Below, one piece after another: positions 41,839 to 50,615 of a stretch of 64,000 bases of DNA. Made by a program: the position numbers and the translations under genes. Numbering within the stretch: the stretch's first letter is position 1; each line of letters starts with the position of its first letter. The notes under the pieces were generated by a model. The model made no database searches, had not been told where the DNA came from, and saw nothing but the letters and a program-made list of their open reading frames with translations. Source of the DNA: Chryseobacterium rhizosphaerae (GTDB lineage Bacteria > Bacteroidota > Bacteroidia > Flavobacteriales > Weeksellaceae); contig NZ_QNUF01000024.1 in NCBI RefSeq assembly GCF_003385455.1, positions 21,892 through 85,891 on the forward strand. Direction: 5' to 3'.

Positions 41839-42897
41839 ATGAAAACTTCATCAAAACTTTTAGCGGCCCTATTATTCATCAGTAGCTTTTCTTTTGGACA
41901 GGACATTTCCCAAAAAATTGATTCCATCATACATGATAATTATAAAAAAAATCCTGAGGTAGGGATCAGTGTTGGTTTTATCAATAATAATAAAGAATCT
42001 TATACATCATACGGTAATTTGAATGCAGAAAGCCCGATGAAAATTAATGAGAATTCCATATTTGAAATTGCATCTATCACTAAAATTTTAACGTCAAATT
42101 TAGTTGCTCAGGCAGTTATGGATCATAAAATAAAATTAGATGATTATATAGATGGTTTCCTTCCCAAAGAATATATCCTTCAGGAAAATCTTAAAAATAA
42201 AATTAGAATTTCTGATCTGGCATCACATCAATCAGGTTTACCTGATATAGATTTTGCAAAATTAATTGAACAGGATCCGCAGCAACCTGTAAATAGCGTG
42301 ACTGCACAAACATTAGCTGCTATAATTAATAATTGCAGTGAACTAAAAGATTACGGTAAATATCGTTATTCTACGATTGGATACACTTTATTAGGGCAAA
42401 TATTGGAGAAGGTCTATGGTAAGAGTTATGATGACATTATAAGAGCCGGAATGATAAAGCCTTTGCATATGAGGAATACGTTAACTAAGGATTTTAATGT
42501 AAAAAACAGAACAACGGCTCACAATCCTGATGGGGGTATTCAGGAATTCTTCAAATGGAATATTACAGCACCTGCCGGATTGGTAAAATCTAATGCTACT
42601 GATATGGTTACCTTTTTAAAAGCTGTTTTAAATAAAGACACAACAGTTGGGAAAGCTGCCATTATTACGGAGAAAATAGTGTATAAGGATGAAAAAAAAG
42701 AAATGGGATTAGGTCTCAATATTGTGACCGATGAGAAAAATACAATATATATGAAATCAGGAGATTCTATGGGACAGTCTTCCATCATATGCTACAACAG
42801 GAATAAGAAATGGGGGATTATCATATTGCTTGATCAGAGAAATTCAAAAATGAGACAAGACCTGTTGAATAAAATTTATGATACCGTCCTGAAATAA
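41839..42897 (+). CDS. Exported serine hydrolase, beta-lactamase/DD-peptidase (class C-like) family
   Basis: A 352-residue secreted protein (signal MKTSSKLLAALLFISSFSFGQ). The catalytic SxxK motif is SITK near residue 78 (FEIASITKILTS), the second motif is YSTIGY near 174, where class C enzymes have YxN, and a KxG-like third motif fits MKSGDSMGQ near 306. LASHQSGLPDIDF is typical of this family. Roles range from peptidoglycan trimming to ester or peptide hydrolysis; beta-lactam resistance is possible but not shown. It follows the broken membrane AraC gene in the same direction. Confidence 0.85.
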   Translation: MKTSSKLLAALLFISSFSFGQDISQKIDSIIHDNYKKNPEVGISVGFINNNKESYTSYGNLNAESPMKINENSIFEIASITKILTSNLVAQAVMDHKIKLDDYIDGFLPKEYILQENLKNKIRISDLASHQSGLPDIDFAKLIEQDPQQPVNSVTAQTLAAIINNCSELKDYGKYRYSTIGYTLLGQILEKVYGKSYDDIIRAGMIKPLHMRNTLTKDFNVKNRTTAHNPDGGIQEFFKWNITAPAGLVKSNATDMVTFLKAVLNKDTTVGKAAIITEKIVYKDEKKEMGLGLNIVTDEKNTIYMKSGDSMGQSSIICYNRNKKWGIIILLDQRNSKMRQDLLNKIYDTVLK

Positions 42898-43101
42898 ATA
42901 AAGTACAGATAACAAGAGTTTAACCAAATGATAGGAGGAGTGAAAAAATATTTTTTGAGATCATTTTTCTTGTCATAACATCTTAAACAACAATCAAATA
43001 TTGTAATAATGAACAATCAAACAACACCAGATGATAAAGTAAATACTTCATAAAAAAAAACATGTAAGAAACATGGCCTGGAGTTTTGAGGTATTGATTT
43101 T

Positions 43102-44148
43102 TTAAACAGTCAATTCTTTTGTAAAGTATTTCTTTCTGAACCAGAAAGCAAGGTTGACCAGAGCAATCAGCGCAGGAACTTCAACCAACGGTCCGATTAC
43201 CCCGACAAAGGCTTGCCCGCTATTAATACCGAATACACCTATTGCCACAGCAATTGCCAGTTCAAAATTATTCCCTGCAGCTGTAAAAGCGATGGCGGTG
43301 CTTTGTGAGTAATCGGCACCCACAGTCTTGCCGGCAAAAAAACTTACGATAAACATCAGTGTAAAATAGATAACCAGAGGGATTGCAATACGGAATACGT
43401 CCATTGGTAATTGCAGGATCATTTCTCCTTTGAGACTAAACATCACCACAATGGTAAACAACAGGGCTATCAAAGTAATAGGGGAAATTAAAGGAATAAA
43501 ACGATCCTGATACCAGCTTTCACCCTGTATGGCGATCAATCCGTACCTGCTTACTATACCGGCAAGGAAAGGAATACCAAGATAAATAGCGACGCTTTTT
43601 GCAATCTCACCAATAGAAATGTCCACTGAAAGTCCGGTCACCCCAAAGAAAGGAGGTAATACCGTAATAAATACATAGGCATACAGACTATAAAGCAAAA
43701 CCTGGAAGATGCTATTCAAAGCAATTAAACCTGCAGCATATTCTCTGTTGCCATCTGCGAGTTCATTCCATACGACGACCATAGCAATACATCGCGCAAG
43801 ACCTATCAGAATTAGTCCTGTCATATACTCCGGATAGCCATTAAGAAATAAAAGCGCTAATATGAACATTAAGACGGGTCCTATAATCCAGTTCAGAACC
43901 AGTGAAGTGCCCAGAACCCTGATATTGCGAAACACCTTTCCAACGTGTTCGTAACGTACCTTGGCTAAAGGTGGATACATCATCAGGATCAGCCCGGCAG
44001 CAAGCGGTATATTGGTTGTACCGCTGCTATAGCTATTAATCCATACCGCAGAAGAAGGAAAGAAATTACCTAATGAAATACCAAGGACCATTGCCAGAAA
44101 AATCCATAAGGTGAGATATCGGTCAAGAAATTTTAATTTAGATGGCAT
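43102..44148 (-). CDS. arsB: ACR3-type arsenite efflux permease
   Basis: A 348-residue inner-membrane exporter with about ten spans. The conserved cysteine of ACR3 transporters is in LIGLARCIAMVVVWNELADG near residue 117, and PLVEVPALIALVNLAFW near the C-terminus holds the conserved Glu region. It extrudes arsenite using the proton gradient. It is the last gene of the arsR-DUF6428-arsC-acr3 operon, four bases after arsC. ACR3 is the right name for the family; arsB is often used loosely. Confidence 0.92.
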   Translation of the reverse strand: MPSKLKFLDRYLTLWIFLAMVLGISLGNFFPSSAVWINSYSSGTTNIPLAAGLILMMYPPLAKVRYEHVGKVFRNIRVLGTSLVLNWIIGPVLMFILALLFLNGYPEYMTGLILIGLARCIAMVVVWNELADGNREYAAGLIALNSIFQVLLYSLYAYVFITVLPPFFGVTGLSVDISIGEIAKSVAIYLGIPFLAGIVSRYGLIAIQGESWYQDRFIPLISPITLIALLFTIVVMFSLKGEMILQLPMDVFRIAIPLVIYFTLMFIVSFFAGKTVGADYSQSTAIAFTAAGNNFELAIAVAIGVFGINSGQAFVGVIGPLVEVPALIALVNLAFWFRKKYFTKELTV

Positions 44149-44151
44149 GGG

Positions 44152-44766
44152 TTATTTTTTAATAGTTGAAAAAACATAAAATAGGGCAGCCGCTATCTCT
44201 AAACTCCTTGCAGCATATACAGAGGTCTGTTCCGGTGTACCATCTGAAACCTTAGGGTCTTCAAATGTGATCGGTATCCTTTTTTCAGCACCGGGAATAA
44301 AAGGGCATCCCTCATCTGCTTGCGAACAGGTCATGATCGCTGCAAATTCCGAAACAGGGTTGAACGCACTGTCATATTTCTTTGAAAAGCCTATAACAGG
44401 TAAGGCATTGTCGTCATATTTTATCACATAGACCGGATTGTCAGTGTCAGCAATCTTAAAAACTTCAAATCCCTGATGAATCAGTGTTTCAGCCACTTTG
44501 GGAAATAATGCTGTTTCTTCTGTACCTCCCGAATAACAGTATACACGAGTGATATTGTAGTAGGATGCAGCTGTCTGTGCCCAAATCTGTGAAAGATGGC
44601 TTCTCCGTGAATTGTGTGTACAGATGAAGTTTAAATTAATATCCAGCCCCTTATTTACTTTATCCTGAATAAATTGGATCAATGGAATTAATGCCGCTCT
44701 ACGTTCCTCCGTGAGATTCTGCACATCAATGAGAGTGCTGACCGTTTCTTTGATTTTCTTATACAT
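44152..44766 (-). CDS. arsC: Thioredoxin-type arsenate reductase (low-molecular-weight phosphatase fold)
   Basis: A 204-residue enzyme. The P-loop CTHNSRRS (C-x5-R) at about residue 49 holds the nucleophilic cysteine, and MTCSQADEGCPFIPGA near residue 145 provides the two further cysteines used in the disulfide cascade, as in Staphylococcus ArsC. It reduces arsenate to arsenite with thioredoxin electrons, and arsenite then leaves through ACR3 next door. It is longer than the plain 130-residue ArsC because of an N-terminal helical extension, which is common in Bacteroidota. Confidence 0.9.
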   Translation of the reverse strand: MYKKIKETVSTLIDVQNLTEERRAALIPLIQFIQDKVNKGLDINLNFICTHNSRRSHLSQIWAQTAASYYNITRVYCYSGGTEETALFPKVAETLIHQGFEVFKIADTDNPVYVIKYDDNALPVIGFSKKYDSAFNPVSEFAAIMTCSQADEGCPFIPGAEKRIPITFEDPKVSDGTPEQTSVYAARSLEIAAALFYVFSTIKK

Positions 44767-44784
44767 AACTGAGCTGATAAATAG

Positions 44785-45258
44785 TTAACAGCATCCGGAA
44801 TCTGGAGCACAGCAAGAAGTCTGGCTTGCTGCCAATTCGGACAGATTTTTCTTTTGTTTTTCAGATGGAATACCACAAGCGTCCTGAGCAAGGCAAGCTG
44901 TTGTTTTGTTTTTTAGTATAAAATTCTTTCCATTGAACGCCAGATCATATTTGCCGATTGTATCGCTCTGATACTCCACTTCGATCTCAGCATCTTCAAT
45001 TGCCAGTTTTTCTTCGGAAAGTCTGATAATATGTAGCAGTTTTCCGGGTTTTAGGCGGTGCTCATAATCATCTGCATTCCACAGCTGAAAGTTGACTGTT
45101 TTCTCATGACGGATGACACCACCACAATCAATAAAGCTTTTCGTGATCTGTCCTACTTCCGTTACATGGAAGTGTTCCGGAACAAATGTCCCGTTTTCCA
45201 ATTGAAATTCAACATTTTCTAATGTGGATAAAATTTCCTTGATTTCTGATAGTTTCAT
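44785..45258 (-). CDS. DUF6428 family protein of the ars operon
   Basis: A 157-residue cytosolic protein. MKLSEIKEILSTLENVEFQLENGTFVPEHFHVTEVGQITKSFIDCGG is the recognisable start of the family commonly paired with arsR in Bacteroidota. The C-terminus ends ASQTSCCAPDSGCC, with four of its last nine residues cysteine, plus CLAQDACG before it, suggesting binding of trivalent arsenic or another soft metal. Function is unproven. It lies 18 bases ahead of arsC, behind one copy of the candidate ArsR operator. Confidence 0.75.
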   Translation of the reverse strand: MKLSEIKEILSTLENVEFQLENGTFVPEHFHVTEVGQITKSFIDCGGVIRHEKTVNFQLWNADDYEHRLKPGKLLHIIRLSEEKLAIEDAEIEVEYQSDTIGKYDLAFNGKNFILKNKTTACLAQDACGIPSEKQKKNLSELAASQTSCCAPDSGCC

Positions 45259-45286
45259 ATTTTTTAATTTTAAATGTTATAATTAT

Positions 45287-45304
45287 ATATTGCAATATGA
45301 CGAT
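45287..45304 (-). promoter_or_regulatory. Candidate ArsR operator upstream of the DUF6428 gene
   Basis: ATATTGCAATAT (a perfect palindrome) followed by GACGAT. The same 12-mer followed by TACGAT lies upstream of arsR at 45672. It overlaps the region expected to hold the -7 box of the DUF6428-arsC-acr3 transcript. Confidence 0.65.
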
Positions 45305-45324
45305 TATAAAAGACGAAAAAAGAG

Positions 45325-45657
45325 TTACGAACAGCAACTTGATACTTTAACATCCTGGTTAAAAAAGCTATTGAATTCACTTTGAAACTGTTTCCAGATT
45401 TCCTCATTAATACAGTAGCATACTGATTTGCCTTCGATAGTTCCCTGGATAATGCCGGTATTTTTCAGCTCCTTAAGATGTTGTGAAATGGTAGCCTGTG
45501 CCAGGCCTAATTCATCAACCAGATCATTACAGATACAGGCTTTTTTGTCAATGATATATTGAAGTATAGCGACGCGTGCAGGATGCCCCAACACTTTAAA
45601 TGCCGTAGCAAGCTTATTGTGCTTATCTGCAAAAATTTCTGTCTTGGTAAGTCCCAT
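45325..45657 (-). CDS. arsR: ArsR family repressor
   Basis: A 110-residue winged-helix regulator. The metal-binding cysteines are in KACICNDLVDELGL (C-x-C, the usual ELCVCDL position), and the recognition helix is LAQATISQHLKELKNTG. It ends DVKVSSCCS, adding two cysteines that could take part in arsenite sensing. Binding of arsenite would release it from DNA. Two matching operators, one ahead of arsR and one between arsR and the DUF6428 gene, support self-regulation and control of the operon. Confidence 0.92.
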   Translation of the reverse strand: MGLTKTEIFADKHNKLATAFKVLGHPARVAILQYIIDKKACICNDLVDELGLAQATISQHLKELKNTGIIQGTIEGKSVCYCINEEIWKQFQSEFNSFFNQDVKVSSCCS

Positions 45658-45671
45658 ACTGTTGTATTTTA

Positions 45672-45689
45672 ATATTGCAATATTACGAT
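45672..45689 (-). promoter_or_regulatory. Candidate ArsR operator upstream of arsR
   Basis: ATATTGCAATAT followed by TACGAT, 15 bases from the arsR start codon. On the minus strand it includes TAATATTG, a near match to the TAnnTTTG -7 box, so a bound repressor would cover the promoter. Confidence 0.65.
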
Positions 45690-45943
45690 GTATGTTTTAT
45701 ATATCCAAATATCAATGCAAAAATTTTGTTGAGGTCCCTTATTTTAGAGGTAAGACCTTTTATTTTATGGATGTTTAAAAAAGCATTTCCTTATAAGATT
45801 AGGATAAATCATTGAAAGATATTGGTTCTTATTCTTTTTATAGAGCAAGCGGCTAAGTAGCTGTGGTCTGAATTTTGCATTCGGTTTCATTCCAATTTTT
45901 ACTAAGATCTACATTGTAACCATAACAAAATATAATTGAAGAT

Positions 45944-46540
45944 ATGATAATCGATGAAAATCTTTTGCTCGACAATGGAGCAGTATATGAGGAGTATTCC
46001 GCAAGGGAAACTATTTACGAAAATGGAGGTACACCGCATTATTATTTCCAGATCATAAACGGGACAGTAGAATTGAATAACTATCACGAAGATGGTAAAG
46101 AGTTTACCTTAAACATTCTTTCCGAAGGGCAGAGTATAGGGGAGTCCTTACTTTTTGGTAATAAGAAGTATCCGATGAATGCGGTGGCAAAGACTGATAC
46201 CAGGGTGCTTAAGTTGGAAAAATCCAGCTTCCTTCAGCTGCTGTCTAAAAACCAGGAAGTGATGTTTAAACTATTTGAGCATCTTTCGGATAGGCTTTTC
46301 TATAAATATATCATGCTGTTTAATAATTCAGCCATAGATCCACAAGCCAAGATCAAAGCTTTGATGGATTATTATAAAGAATATCATTGCAGAAAAGATA
46401 AAGACAGGTACAGAATCCCATTAACCAGACAGCAGATTGCAAACCTGACAGGATTGAGGGTGGAAACAGTAATCCGTGCAGTGAAAAAAATGGAGAAAGA
46501 TAAGTTGGTTGATATTAAAGACCGGCAGATCTATTATTAA
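45944..46540 (+). CDS. Crp/Fnr family regulator
   Basis: A 198-residue regulator with a cyclic-nucleotide-binding-like domain at about 20-115 (HYYFQIINGTVELNNYHEDGKEFTLNILSEG, GESLLFGNKKYPMNAVAKT) and a full C-terminal winged helix (PLTRQQIANLTGLRVETVIRAVKKMEKDKLV). GESLLF keeps the Gly-Glu of the phosphate-binding cassette, but the RxxS-type arginine is not clear, so the ligand is unknown. Divergent from arsR, with about 290 bases between them. Confidence 0.88.
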   Translation: MIIDENLLLDNGAVYEEYSARETIYENGGTPHYYFQIINGTVELNNYHEDGKEFTLNILSEGQSIGESLLFGNKKYPMNAVAKTDTRVLKLEKSSFLQLLSKNQEVMFKLFEHLSDRLFYKYIMLFNNSAIDPQAKIKALMDYYKEYHCRKDKDRYRIPLTRQQIANLTGLRVETVIRAVKKMEKDKLVDIKDRQIYY

Positions 46541-46696
46541 AACAACGGTCATGTACCCTATTTTAAACCGCATTAAATCAGCTCCAACTTTCTTTATTCT
46601 GGATTGTATTACACCATTCGGCATTAACTTTTGCTAATGTGTACTGGTTTTCCGAAGTAAGAGTCAGAGCACGTTCAAGAAAGCTAAACTATTCAA

Positions 46697-47047
46697 TTAG
46701 TCAGGGATGACAAAGGCCTTGAGCTCCACCATTTTTTGATTTTGAAATCTCCAGACATCACAATAAGAGCCATCTGAAGATTGACCGTCTTCATCTTTTA
46801 TCTGTATTTTCCCAACCGCTGTTACAAATTCTCCTTCAGCCACTATCGTTTCCACTCTGAAATTAGGGGGTTCAAGATAGACTTTTGCCATATACTGCCG
46901 GACTTCTTCTTTTCCATGTAAAGTCTGATCTCCGACAAAAATCCATATCACGTCATCAGCACAAAAAGTCAAAAAACCTTCATAATCTCCTTTAGCAATA
47001 GCAGAATTTGCTTTTTCTAAAATTTCTTTATTGGTCATGGTAATCAT
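46697..47047 (-). CDS. NTF2-like (SnoaL-type) protein
   Basis: A 116-residue protein with the cone-shaped NTF2 fold: EILEKANSAIAKGDYEGFLTFCADDVIWIFVG, then HGKEEVRQYMAKVY and the C-terminal strands GSYCDVWRFQNQKMVELKAFV. Members include polyketide cyclases, isomerases and ketosteroid-like enzymes as well as plain binding proteins. ATGs at 47068, 47047 and 47038 are possible starts. Confidence 0.8.
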   Translation of the reverse strand: MITMTNKEILEKANSAIAKGDYEGFLTFCADDVIWIFVGDQTLHGKEEVRQYMAKVYLEPPNFRVETIVAEGEFVTAVGKIQIKDEDGQSSDGSYCDVWRFQNQKMVELKAFVIPD

Positions 47048-47129
47048 GTTGTTTACTTTCCGTATCAACTCCGATTGAATTTTTAGCTGGCCATATATTA
47101 AACTTTAGGGCAAGCTGAAATGTATCAAA

Positions 47130-47300
47130 TTACTTTTTATATTGTCCGGGAGCGTATTGTTTTGCTGATTTAGCACCAGTCACCTTTTTTACCTGTCCAG
47201 GAGGAAGTCCATGATTTCCATTGGGCTTCAGTCTGGGTGCGCATGAAAAAACAAACGATCCGAGAAGAATTGCAAGTCCTATTTTTTTAATTGCTTTCAT
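47130..47300 (-). CDS. Short lipoprotein (56 aa), the type often labelled 'quinol oxidase subunit 4'
   Basis: A 56-codon ORF with a complete lipoprotein signal: MKAIKKIGLAILLGSFVFSC with the lipobox cysteine at residue 20. The mature peptide has the GLPPGQVKKVTGAKSAKQYAPGQYKK pattern, with the PPGQxKKxxG...APGQ motif I recognise from Bacteroidota envelope peptides misnamed quinol oxidase subunit 4. Nothing here supports a respiratory role. Confidence 0.7.
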   Translation of the reverse strand: MKAIKKIGLAILLGSFVFSCAPRLKPNGNHGLPPGQVKKVTGAKSAKQYAPGQYKK

Positions 47301-47495
47301 AATGTTTTTTTTCTTAATTGATTAGAATATTGTGCCAAGTTGTAAATAATAGATATTCTTCTAGGACTATGAATGCTGCTGTATGGCTGATAACCCTTAT
47401 TGAATAACCATCGGAATAGATTCGATATTTAACTGGTTCGTACTTTTTTATGGAGGTTATTTTTGTTGTAACTTAGGGACAATTACGAAACAGGT

Positions 47496-47946
47496 ATGCA
47501 AATCATCAAATACACAGCCTCTTTCAGAGAGAATTGTATCGAAATCTTTAAAAGTAATCTCCCTAAGTTTTTTGCTGCTGAGGAACTGCAGCTCTTTGAA
47601 CATTTTTTGGATCATGAGACTGAAGAAAATTACTATATAATTAAGACTAGTAGGCTGTGGCGGGATTTTTTTAGATGAAAAGAAGAATGAGACAGGGCTA
47701 TCCTGGGGTATGATACATGCCGGATACCATGGGCAGGGGATGGGTAAGTTATTAACTCAGTTTAGGTTAGGTCTATTGAAAAAAATGTACCCTGATAAAA
47801 ACTTAAAAATTGAAACCTCACAGCATACGGCAGAATTTTATAAAAAGAATGGTTTTACCATAATGGATATTGTACCGGATGGCTTTGCTGAGGGAATCGA
47901 TAAATATACTATGAAAATAGAGTTCAAAAGCGAACTCAGCAATTGA
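47496..47946 (+). pseudogene. GNAT acetyltransferase with a frameshift
   Basis: The first frame gives MQIIKYTASFRENCIEIFKS ... ENYYIIKTS and then drifts out of register. The second frame resumes at 47650 with VGCGGIFLDEKKNETGLSWG and continues through the acetyl-CoA site HAGYHGQGMGKLLTQFRL to KNGFTIMDIVPDGFAEGIDKY. One shift near 47645 separates a normal-length GNAT protein into two parts. Confidence 0.75.
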
Positions 47947-48027
47947 TAGAGAAGGTGTTTTTATGTTAGTTTGGCTTCATTTTCATGCGTGATAAAATAG
48001 GGTACTTCATTTTAAAGTATACGACAG

Positions 48028-48708
48028 TCAAACAGAAATTTTAAACCTTTCATACAGATACTGTTTTCCTTTTGACGTAAGGAGTATTGCTCTTGAATTT
48101 TTTGTCCTCCTGACATAGTCAAGGGATAACATTTTGTCAAGCAAGGCGGCGCCAAGGGAACCTGCAAGGTGATGCTTTCTTTCGCTCCAGTCCAGGCAAG
48201 GTCTGGCAAAGGCTCTGCGCTGCTTTTTAAGATCCTCAATATTTACTTCAAGTTCTGCAAAAAATCTTGTTCCTGATTTGGTCACGATATAAGTATTTAC
48301 ATCGAAGTCAATTATTTTGTGTGTTAATAATGCCTCTGTAAGTAGTACACCCACCTTGCCAGCTAGATGGTCGTAGCAAGTTCTGCAATATTTAATTGAA
48401 GAATTGTCAGTATTGCTGACAATTTTTTTATGTCTGTCGTTAGGAATAAGATTACCTATGGCTTCTATAGCGTAAGGAACTTCGGGCTTTGAAAATCTAT
48501 AATATTTATGCCTTCCCTGTCGTTCAACGGTCAGCAAATCTGCTTGTACCAATTTATTAAGATGCATACTTATGTTCTGAGGCGATGTATCTGCGTGTAT
48601 TGCCAATTCGGTAGCGGTATAGGCTTTGTTGTCAAGAAGCGACCACAAAATAGTTGTCCGGATAGGATCGCCAATGAGTGAGGTTATATATCCAATTTCT
48701 TTTTCCAT
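48028..48708 (-). CDS. ArsR-like winged-helix regulator with extended C-terminal domain
   Basis: A 226-residue regulator. Residues about 5-85 are an ArsR-type winged helix (TATELAIHADTSPQNISMHLNKLVQADLLTVERQGRHKYYRF). The rest is an uncommon effector part with YCRTCYDHLAGKVGVLLTEALL and a second similar unit RPCLDWSERKHHLAGSLGAALLDKML, so cysteines C-x-x-C and a repeated 'C-x-D-x-L-A-G-x-L/V-G' motif occur twice. This resembles the DUF of flavobacterial and proteobacterial regulators annotated simply as ArsR family. Divergent from the hydrolase-monooxygenase pair it probably controls. Confidence 0.8.
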   Translation of the reverse strand: MEKEIGYITSLIGDPIRTTILWSLLDNKAYTATELAIHADTSPQNISMHLNKLVQADLLTVERQGRHKYYRFSKPEVPYAIEAIGNLIPNDRHKKIVSNTDNSSIKYCRTCYDHLAGKVGVLLTEALLTHKIIDFDVNTYIVTKSGTRFFAELEVNIEDLKKQRRAFARPCLDWSERKHHLAGSLGAALLDKMLSLDYVRRTKNSRAILLTSKGKQYLYERFKISV

Positions 48709-48791
48709 TTGATGACATTTATAGTTAAGTATAAAATGAAGTGTTAAAGATAATCATTCCCCAACTTTGTATTTCTAAAAAATCATTACAA

Positions 48792-49838
48792 ATGAAATAC
48801 CATGTACCAAATTTCTTTTTCTTCCTGTTGTTTGTGACAGCAGCCTATGGCCAAACAGCCAATAATACTTTAAAATTTACCATGATGGATAACTACGAAA
48901 TAATAAAAACCGAGAGCCATATTTCTGGCCTACGCATCGCACTGACACATAAAAAGCCGATCATTACCACAGAAGATTATGCTATATTATTTCTGCATGG
49001 TTCTTCATTTCCGTCTGCATTAGCTTTTGGCTTCAAGATGAATAATTATTCGTGGATGGATAACCTTGCCGAAAACGGATACGATGTATATGCACTTGAT
49101 TTTTTAGGTTATGGAAATGCAGACCGCTATCCTGAGATGGAAACAGCTATAAAGGGAGGGGCGCCTATTGGGAGGGCTTTGGATGTTTATAAAGATGTGG
49201 ATAAAGCTGTTGAGTTCATTATGCGAGCCACGGGAAAAGCAAAGGTTTATTTAGTTGGGCACTCCTGGGGTGGTACAGTTGCAGCTCTGTACGCATCTGA
49301 GTTTTCCGACAAGGTTGAAAAACTAATTTTATTTTCTACAATTACCCAGAGACAGGATCCATCGGATATTGAAAAAATTGAAGGCTCATATGAGGAGATG
49401 ACACCAGAGCAGAGAATTACCTCAATGAAAAACTTGACTCCAGAAGGTAAAGATTGCCAGTTAGCCCCTGAGATCTTTAAAACGTGGGGGCGTGTTTGGT
49501 TGCAATCGGATCCACTGGCTGCAAAATTTAAAGTAGAAAGTGTGCGCTTTCCCAAAGGTTATGCCGCAGATATGGAAGACCTGCTGCATAATAAGCCATA
49601 CTATAATCCTGCTGCTATAAAAGTACCTGTTTTAATAATAAGAGGTGAGTGGGATGGTTATCCAAATAACACTGACAGTGAAAAACTCTTTAGATCATTG
49701 GAAAACACACCATACAAAAAATATGTTGTTATTGAAAAGGCTACACATGTCATGCACCTTGAAAAAAGTCGTTACCAATTATATGAGGAAACACTACACT
49801 TTTTAAAATCTAAGATAAAATATGAAAGAAATAAATAA
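48792..49838 (+). CDS. Exported alpha/beta-hydrolase
   Basis: A 348-residue serine hydrolase with signal peptide MKYHVPNFFFFLLFVTAAYGQ. Canonical features are the oxyanion strand AILFLHGSSFPS, the nucleophile elbow LVGHSWGGTVAALYA, Asp in RGEWDGYP and His in EKATHVMHLEKSR. It resembles haloperoxidase/lipase-type hydrolases with an extra cap (DPSDIEKIEGSYEEMTPEQRIT). ATG 48792 is chosen over the upstream frame start because it begins the signal peptide. It overlaps the monooxygenase gene by 17 bases; a divergent ArsR-like regulator lies just upstream. Confidence 0.85.
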   Translation: MKYHVPNFFFFLLFVTAAYGQTANNTLKFTMMDNYEIIKTESHISGLRIALTHKKPIITTEDYAILFLHGSSFPSALAFGFKMNNYSWMDNLAENGYDVYALDFLGYGNADRYPEMETAIKGGAPIGRALDVYKDVDKAVEFIMRATGKAKVYLVGHSWGGTVAALYASEFSDKVEKLILFSTITQRQDPSDIEKIEGSYEEMTPEQRITSMKNLTPEGKDCQLAPEIFKTWGRVWLQSDPLAAKFKVESVRFPKGYAADMEDLLHNKPYYNPAAIKVPVLIIRGEWDGYPNNTDSEKLFRSLENTPYKKYVVIEKATHVMHLEKSRYQLYEETLHFLKSKIKYERNK

Positions 49839-50187
49839 ACATGCTATTGCGGTACTATTTGAGGTAATTCCCACTAAAGGATTTAAAGATGAATATTTGA
49901 GCATTGCTTCAAGTTTAAGATCAGAACTGGATAAAATTAAGGGGTTTATCTCGATAGAGCGGTTTCAGAGTATTTATGATCCGGAGAAAATATTATCATT
50001 ATCCTTTTGGGAAAATGAAGAAGCGATACTGGAGTGGCGGGCTTTAGAAGTTCATCGGGTCGCCCAATCAAAGGGAAGAGCATATATTTTTAAAGATTAT
50101 CATTTACGAATAGCACAAGTTGTCAGAGATTATGGAATGATTGATAGAGAGGAAGCACCTATAGATAGCAAGTTACATCATAAGTAA
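49822..50187 (+). CDS. Antibiotic-biosynthesis-monooxygenase (ABM) domain protein
   Basis: A 121-residue cofactor-free ABM-fold protein: AIAVLFEVIPTKGFKDEYLSIASSLRSELDKIKGFISIERFQS is the standard first half, and LSFWENEEAILEWRALEVHRVAQSKGR the second, with the conserved W and H. Such proteins oxidise quinols or polyketides, or degrade haem in some branches. Its start lies inside the hydrolase gene, so the two are translationally linked. Confidence 0.85.
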   Translation: MKEINKHAIAVLFEVIPTKGFKDEYLSIASSLRSELDKIKGFISIERFQSIYDPEKILSLSFWENEEAILEWRALEVHRVAQSKGRAYIFKDYHLRIAQVVRDYGMIDREEAPIDSKLHHK

Positions 50188-50615
50188 AAGAATAACTGAA
50201 GCCAATGACATTTGATGAAACCCCTAAGCCGGTCATACTTCAATCCACTATTTAATAAAAATCCATTTTCCGAATTAAATTATGGAACAGGAAAAACAGT
50301 CTCTGAAGAAACTATACAAGATGCAAAGGAACCCTTAAAAGTGAAATGGCATAATGACAGCTTTGTGAAAATTTCCATACTAAGAAACTAAATGAGAATT
50401 CCGGTAATTTTTCCTGCTATGACTTTAATAAAGCTAAAATTGTTTGTGGAAGCAGATTTTGTTAGATTCTCTGAAAACTGAAATTCAATTCATTAAAGAT
50501 GGAAAAAACTACTGATAGCCCTTTATATAGGCAATGGGCTATTTTTTATTTGGTGAATTAATATAAATTTTTCTATATTTGCACCACTGAAAACAACGGC
50601 ATAGCCGGAGTTTAA
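50188..50615. other. Gene-poor gap before the second tRNA-Ser
   Basis: No intact gene. Short coding-like scraps in shifting frames (TGKTVSEETIQDAKEPLKVK WHNDSFVKIS near 50288-50385 and KLNENSGNFSCYDFNKAKIV near 50390-50460) suggest one decayed gene of unknown identity. The tRNA promoter follows. Confidence 0.35.
50549..50581 (+). promoter_or_regulatory. Promoter of tRNA-Ser copy 2
   Basis: TTTG at 50549-50552 and TATATTTG at 50574-50581, 21 bases apart. From 50571 the sequence repeats that of copy 1 almost exactly for 45 bases up to the tRNA. Confidence 0.75.
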
